This document shows positions 58,531-64,000 of a DNA stretch of 64,000 nucleotides, in pieces; the stretch's first letter is position 1, and each line of letters starts with the position of its first letter. Under the pieces are notes generated by a model, which was not told the origin of the DNA, made no database searches, and worked only from the letters and a program-made list of their open reading frames with translations. A program made the position numbers and the translations under genes. The stretch comes from Laetiporus sulphureus 93-53 (taxonomy: Eukaryota > Basidiomycota > Agaricomycetes > Polyporales > Laetiporaceae), in assembly GCF_001632365.1 (NCBI RefSeq), contig NW_024468573.1, positions 67,834-131,833 on the forward strand, in the 5' to 3' direction.

Positions 58531-59442
58531 TCGAGATGCGTCGTTGACGAGCTGGCTGGCGGATGGTGCCGCCGGATTCCGCTGCAGGCGGAGGGCGTCG
58601 TGAAGGGTAGAAATGGATAAAGATTTGACATGCGGCCAGCCGCAGCTGGCAGTCGCTGACGATGTGGGGCACGCCGGGTGGAGAAGAAACGCGATGTGCG
58701 GCACGGCTCGGACTGGATATTACGATCCTCGACCGTGATTGGGTAAACCGTATATTTTGCCGGCGTCTCTCCCTCTCGAGGTGGAACGTTGCTCGAGGAG
58801 GTCGCCGTCGAGCTCCGCGGCGCGGGTCCGCTCTGGACGGGGTCTGTGGAAATTACCCCTAAAATCTGTGGAAACCAGTCGGAAATTACACAGGTTAGCC
58901 TATGGTCTCATTGGCTACTTCAAGAGGGCAGATTAAAAGCGAGCTCACCGATGAGCTCGCTGCAGCGAGAGCGGAGGACAACGGGAAGGACGACGTCAAG
59001 AAATGTTATTCTATGTAGATGATCTGATAACTTATGTTATCAGACCAAAAAACAATTATTAAACGTGGCCGGCTGTATTGGACCTTTGCCGCGAGATGAT
59101 GCTGCGCCATTTGTGCCGCCTACTAGAGTCCGACTAACTACTTCAGGAATATGTCAGTATCGTCATCACGAATTGTGCCGGAGCCATGTACCAGGTCCAA
59201 GGCGGGGCGAGTCCCGAGACGCCCACATAATTTAGACAACGGTCTGCGCTTGAGGAGAAATCGTTTCTCGAAGCTAGCGATCTGGACCAAAAGCTCTAAT
59301 CCGAGAGCCCACACGTCTAGGCTACATTCAACGAGGAGGATGCACCATATCGCAGTACCGGTTCGGTTATTGTGATATCTACCGGCGGTTCATTGATTAA
59401 TCCTTCACAGTCATCCTGAACCGCAATCTCACAGATCTGAAC
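58531..59442. other. Intergenic stretch with a kinase relic
   Basis: Promoter of the PH-domain gene on the left and of FMT1 on the right. Apart from the relic nothing is recognisable. Confidence 0.4.
59150..59420 (-). pseudogene. Protein-kinase relic (subdomains VIII-IX)
   Basis: Leftward translation gives VDITITEPVLRYGAS, recalling the activation-loop end (xxYRAPE), and in a neighbouring frame VECSLDVWALGLELLVQ, which matches kinase subdomain IX (DVWALG), followed by ASFEKRFLLKRRPL. Stops and a frame change separate the pieces and no upstream lobes exist, so this is a fragment of a dead copy. Confidence 0.35.
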
Positions 59443-61584
59443 ATGCTTTTCAGTTACAATGGTTTATCTTCCCGCCTGTTGCGATTCCACAACACCAACG
59501 CCAGCTTGATCAGTCGCGTCTACAATGCGCGTAGCTGTTTGCGAAACACTCATAGTGCGGCTTTGCCGACGGACAAATTCAGAGTGCTGTTTATGGGTCG
59601 CGACGAGTTTTCTTGTCTAGTCCTCGAACAGCTATATCGCGCACGAGGTTCGGTGCATGTCGGATAGATGGTTCATGCTGGTTGAGCTTACATTGCATAC
59701 AGACGTTTGGACCGAACTTTTGGTCGTGACACAGCCTGACGTGAAGACGGGTCGACGCGGTTCGCAGCTCTCTGTTTGTAAGTGGTCATTTCTTCCGATA
59801 CAAAAACATTGCCACTGCAAATGAACTGGCGAAATTCTTACTTGGTACGATGAATGGTTTCACATCAAGAAAACTCAAATCCGGCTTATAACACTTTTAT
59901 CCGCTTGAAGACAGTAAGTTCGAGAAAGTCTCAGGACCTCGTTGTTTTGAACTTTCATCTGCATTGAAAGCTTCTTATTGCGTGCTTATCGGCTTTTACA
60001 AGCCAAAATTAGCAAGAGCAAGTCAAAAGGGAGGTTCTCGAGCCACAAGTAGATTTGAGTTTTCCTGATGCAATAGTGCTCGGGTAGGTTTTGAAATGTG
60101 CTCGCATATTAGGATCTATCCGAGTGCTGACATGTCTCGGATCATCGAACCTCATGTTTCATGACATACAAATACATGTCGAAAGATCCTGGGGCGGGAT
60201 CCGTGTTTGGTGTTTGTTTGAACACAACGGTTGGATGCAATACCTCTATGCGTGGATGGTCATCCGATTCATGCTGCTAATCCATTTCTCCATACTTTCT
60301 CCATTGCTTGGCTGCCACCGAACTATACGTACTAGAAGAACATTTCACCGTGCCCTCTATATGTATTGCCGACTGGTTCCATCCATTGCGTCTCTGCTTA
60401 CGCATCTCGCACTTTGATCACCATTAATGTTGCGCTTTAGCACCGCTCAAAATTCTTGCACAAGAACTGGACCTCCCCGTTCACTTCATACCACCCGATA
60501 AGGCAACATTCAAAACCTGGCAGGTCTTGATAATCTTGCTATGCCACTAGTGTCATTCACTCATGGACCCTCCTACTCCCGCAGCTACCGCCACCCTTTT
60601 CGCTCGCCTCGACATCAAACCCTCCATCATCACATGTCCTTATCACAGCGTCCTTCGGGCGCATCCTCCCGGCCTCTATGCTCAAGCTCTTCTTGCCCTC
60701 CAGGCGCCTGAACGTCCACCCCTCACTGCTCCCCGCGTACCGCGGCGCCGCGCCCATCCAGCACACACTGCTAGGCGGGCAAAAGGAAACGGGCGTCTGC
60801 GTCATCGAGATGATGGAGCGCAAGAAGGGCGTTGACGCGGGAGCCATCTGGGCTCAGAGTCGTATGGTGGGTGGTGCGGGTGGTTTTGTAAATGTGGGGA
60901 GGAGCTGAGCACGTCGTACCATAGGACGTCCCGGATGGGGCGACTTTCGAGACAATGAGGGACATACTTTCACGCGAAGGCGGTCGACTGCTCGTATCGG
61001 TCCTGCGTGACACGTTGGCAGGGAAGGTCCGTCAGCTTCCCTTTTCTTGGATGTAAAACAAACGGATACCTACAATGTACGTTAGGCGACGTCAACGCCG
61101 CAACTCTCCGACCCGTCGGCTTCGCGTGCACCGGCTATCACAGCGGAAGACTCCGCAATCGACTTCACCACCATGTCTGCTGAGCATATCGTCAGACGGT
61201 ACCGAGCGATCTCACATCAGGTGAAGACATTGCATGTTACCATAATCTCCCGCCTCATGCTCATCCGATACCGTGTAGAAACCGCTCATCGCACAGCTCA
61301 AAATAAAGAAGAACCTCCAGCTGCATTCGCCTTCCATTTGCGCTGAGGTCTCAGGTGAAATCAAAGCTTCGCTTATGTCACCAGGACTAGCGACCTATGA
61401 TCCTCGCACCCAGTCTCTCATCATCCGCTGTGCTGACGATAGCTTCCTGGCCGTTCCACAAGTCAAGCAGCAGGATCGTTCTCTCTTGAAGGCGAAGGAG
61501 TGGTGGAATGGCGTGCGACCCGAGATGAGGGTCAGTGGTGAAGGTGAAGGTCCCGTAGAGTTCGTCAGGTGGGATGTTAGCTAG
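59443..61584 (+). CDS. FMT1: Mitochondrial methionyl-tRNA formyltransferase
   Basis: Formylates initiator Met-tRNA in mitochondria using 10-formyl-THF. ATG 59443-59445 begins a presequence (MLFSYNGLSSRLLRFHN) followed by FRVLFMGRDEFSCLVLEQLY, DVWTELLVVTQPDVKTGRRG, then across a 663-bp intron SPLKILAQELDLPVHFIPPD. The formyl-folate site is HVLITASFGRILPASMLKLF and LNVHPSLLPAYRGAAPIQHT with the catalytic Asn-x-His-Pro-Ser, and LLGGQKETGVCVIEMMER, DAGAIWAQ. The C-terminal OB-like part has DFTTMSAEHIVRRYRAISHQ, and RCADDSFLAVPQVKQQDRSL, KAKEWWNGVR. Seven or so exons; about 420 residues. Ends TAG at 61582-61584. Confidence 0.92.
59778..60440 (+). other. Long intron of FMT1 (663 bp)
   Basis: GTAAGT donor, TTTAG acceptor; splicing joins SQLSV to SPLKI, continuous in homologues. 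Its base composition is more AT-rich than the exons. It includes a 22-codon coding-like phrase at about 60020-60085 (KREVLEPQVDLSFPDAIVLG) that I cannot place. Confidence 0.6.
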
Positions 61585-61863
61585 CGTAATCGAAGCAGAA
61601 ACTTAAGTCATTCGCTGAACGGCAAATATCTTTATGTCGCTTGGAGGAAATCTAATAGCAATTCGTGCTCAGAGAAAACTAGTCTTACAATTTCAACTGA
61701 GAAACAGCATCATAGTACGCGCCACCAGATGAAAACGAGAATAGGCCGTCATTCAAAATCGTGAGATCTAAGTACACGTTAGGAGAGTATCTTCATAGGT
61801 CATAGCGTGTCGTAACAGCAAAGTCGGGAACCGCATCCAGACTGGTCACAATCATTGATTCCT
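61585..61863. other. Convergent 3' ends, no gene seen
   Basis: Between the ends of FMT1 and the last gene. Confidence 0.4.
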
Positions 61864-63616
61864 TTACGCTGAGGTGGTCTTTAACGCCTCCTTGCCCTTT
61901 CCTCCGAATCGCCAGGTACCGCCATCTCTCCAACCGCACATCAAAGGACGACCCTTCTTCACAGAGACGCGCCGTGGTATGAGGTTTCCCGGCAAGCCCT
62001 TCAGGTCTTCTACGATGACCGGCAGAACAGATGTCTTGGGAGCCTCCTCAATCTCCGTGGGGACCGGCTCCTTGGGCGCGGGATCCACGAGAACCTCTTC
62101 GCGTACGTGCATGCTCTCTTCGTGGAATGAGGGCGGAGGAAACTCGACAAGCGAATGCCCATATGAGGTTGTATAGGAAGACGCTTTGCTCTTTGGACGC
62201 TCTTTCTCCGTGCGTGGATGAACGGCGTTGTGCGTCTCTCCGTCTATGCGCACAGGGGCGACATGGTATGCAGAAACGCGTCTCGGGATCGCGAGCGCAG
62301 ACGCAGGAATATGGCCGGAGGATGGCACGAGGACAATATCCTCTGAGCCGGAAACCCACGAAGGTCCCTCGACAGGCGATCCAGGCATGTTCGTTGCGCC
62401 GTCCAACGCACCAGAGAGCACGACATCGGCCACGGTCCATTCACATCCCCACGCGTCGTTCTGATGCCCCGTGTCAGAGCCAGGGTAGGACAGAGCACAG
62501 TCGAGCGCGGTGCCGAAGGTGGACGAGTACATGATGTACGGTCTGACGTTGTTAAGAGTGTCAGGGGAACGAGAGTCTGTACCTGCGTCGAGGGTGACGG
62601 CGAACGTGAATGCTGATAGGAAGGTCTCCATGCTCTCGACGATCTTCATGCTCGCCTGCGGGTACTGAGCCGAGGAACGCGGCAGGAGGTGGATCAGATG
62701 CGGCCGTGCAGTGGAACCGAGCGGACGCGCCGCAGATGGCCTTGAACTGAACAGAGCCTCGACATGCGTGCGGGGAAGGTCCGTCGATGCACGCCTTCCG
62801 CTGCGCGATACGCGTAGCGACCCAAAGACCGCTCTCAATTTCTGATACACCTCATCATAGAGCGAAAAGCCCGATGCAGAAACGTTGAGGAAAGGCCGGC
62901 TTAAGGACGTGATGAGAATGGTCTGCCTAAGAAGCGCATTATCGGAAATCTGGCCTGGGAGAAAGTTGATGAGCGCATCAAAAGGCCGCTTGTTGCCTGC
63001 TTGAGCGGTGGACAGACGTTGAGCCTGATTGGCAGCGGAACCATGGGATGCTGACGACAAGCGGTTGACACCGTGGCCGGATGGCCCCACCGAGTCGTTA
63101 GGCGGGTGGAATTCGTCCTCTTCGGACAGTTCGAGTATGCCGGAACCGCCGTACTTGCGCCAATCGTGGGCAACTCGCTCAGCCCATCCCAATATGCTGA
63201 CAAAGCGCATAGCGTCTGCATTCTCGGTAGTCAAAGGGCTGGAGAGGTGTAGGATACGCAGCGCGGGGATGACGATGTGGGGAACCTCGGGCGGCTGGTC
63301 GGTCGCAACGATGACAAGCGAGTGCGCGTAGTGTCCAGAGAGAAGGAGAGGCGTAAGGTCGGCATATGACGGCGCTGATTCCAGCAACATGAGTGCCGGA
63401 TATCATGTCAAATGGAGCCAACTCACTGCCTACGACAAGGAGGACATAGCAATGAGGAAGAGCGGTCGCGGAAAGCAGATTGTCCATCTTCAGGAACCAT
63501 ATATTGCGGGGCATGAAAAATGCACCGGGAATCAACGGCGTGGTCGCAGCAGAGTTGTTGGCAGTCGTGGGTTTGTCTGGAGGATTCGGGTGGTCATGGG
63601 AGCTTCTAACTGCCAT
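61864..63616 (-). CDS. Conserved-looking hypothetical protein
   Basis: Two exons. ATG at 63614-63616 (MAVRSSHDHPNPPDKP) encodes a short exon containing PGAFFMPRNIWFLKMDNLLS and HCYVLLVVG; the intron at about 63372-63430 joins it to a long exon starting TPSYADLTPLLLSGHYAHSL. Then come VIVATDQPPEVPHIVIPALR, SILGWAERVAHDWRKYGGSG, PGQISDNALLRQTILITS and YPQASMKIVESMETFLSAF, looking like a folded alpha/beta core, followed by NVRPYIMYSSTFGTALDCAL. The last third is Pro/Glu/Ser-rich, ending RPLMCGWRDGGTWRFGGKGK. About 560 residues. No catalytic signature or membrane helix is clear and I do not recognise the family. Confidence 0.7.
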
Positions 63617-64000
63617 GGTGGCCAGCAGCCAACACTGAGGAGCTAGTTTAGCAGCCAACACCAATGGCAAAGACTGCAGGAGACGAGGGTTTTATCCCTT
63701 GTACCGGACCGCGTTATGCCCTTCGGTTGATGCCGCAGTGATAGCAGGACCGAACAGCCATTCTTGAATGGAGAGTCGATACGTAGGAGCCGAGGAAGCA
63801 TCGGGCTTGACTCCAGGCCGAGACGTCTTGCTTCAGCTGCGCCTATCTAGCGACATCGACTATCCTAACAAGCCAGGACAAATGTGACTTACTACAGATA
63901 CCCTTTCGCTACAGCCGCGAAGGTATACGACCGTCCATATGGATTTAACTTATTCAGACACCAGACGTCATTGTTGAAACTGTCGAAGCGAGTAGAATGA
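63617..64000. other. Right-edge upstream region, no gene seen
   Basis: Promoter side of the last gene. No open frame of note. Confidence 0.4.

Overview
The window is eukaryotic, intron-dense nuclear DNA from a filamentous basidiomycete, most likely an Agaricomycete. The reasons are: genes on both strands with many 45-75 nt GT..AG introns, no operons, a nuclear-type tRNA with an intron and Pol III signals, and fungal families such as DUF7918, DUF7729, DUF1769, the PIG-P type and an intradiol dioxygenase. All exon structures here were inferred by eye from reading frames and splice signals, so gene ends are firmer than individual splice sites.

Layout. 0-4 kb: an unrecognised gene cut by the left edge and an RRM protein. 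3.9-7.4 kb: a RAD51C-type recombinase paralogue divergent from the RRM gene, 5-formyltetrahydrofolate cyclo-ligase, and GPI-GlcNAc transferase subunit P. 7.8-14 kb: a C2H2 zinc-finger regulator and exonuclease 1. 14.9-22 kb: an intradiol ring-cleavage dioxygenase, then a tandem duplication of an epoxide-hydrolase-like gene whose second copy is frameshifted. 22-25.7 kb: phosphopantothenoylcysteine synthetase, a tRNA-Gly(GCC), and a HSL-type alpha/beta-hydrolase. 26-33 kb: DUF7918, DUF1769 and DUF7729 proteins. 34-39.5 kb: a hairpin-rich AT-rich patch, the DHH1/DDX6 helicase, a GT32-like glycosyltransferase, and SDH assembly factor 2. 41-46 kb: PP1 catalytic subunit and a mitochondrion-targeted protein of unknown function. 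46-51 kb: a decayed patch with a fragment of the glucosidase II gene, a damaged macro-domain gene, a small unknown gene and a damaged ART-fold-like gene. 51.7-64 kb: glucosidase II alpha, a PH-domain protein, a protein-kinase relic, mitochondrial Met-tRNA formyltransferase and an unknown protein.

Most genes are housekeeping and unrelated to their neighbours. Themes that recur are DNA repair (RAD51C-like, EXO1; both have paired ACGCGT boxes upstream), one-carbon and mitochondrial metabolism (MTHFS, FMT1, SDHAF2), and ER glycosylation/GPI synthesis (PIG-P, glucosidase II). The most unusual items are degenerate Walker motifs in the RAD51C-like protein, two insert-like introns of about 0.7 kb in EXO1 and FMT1, the fresh duplication/frameshift of the epoxide hydrolase, and a decayed macro-domain/ART-like pair. 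I did not find a clear, wholly new system.
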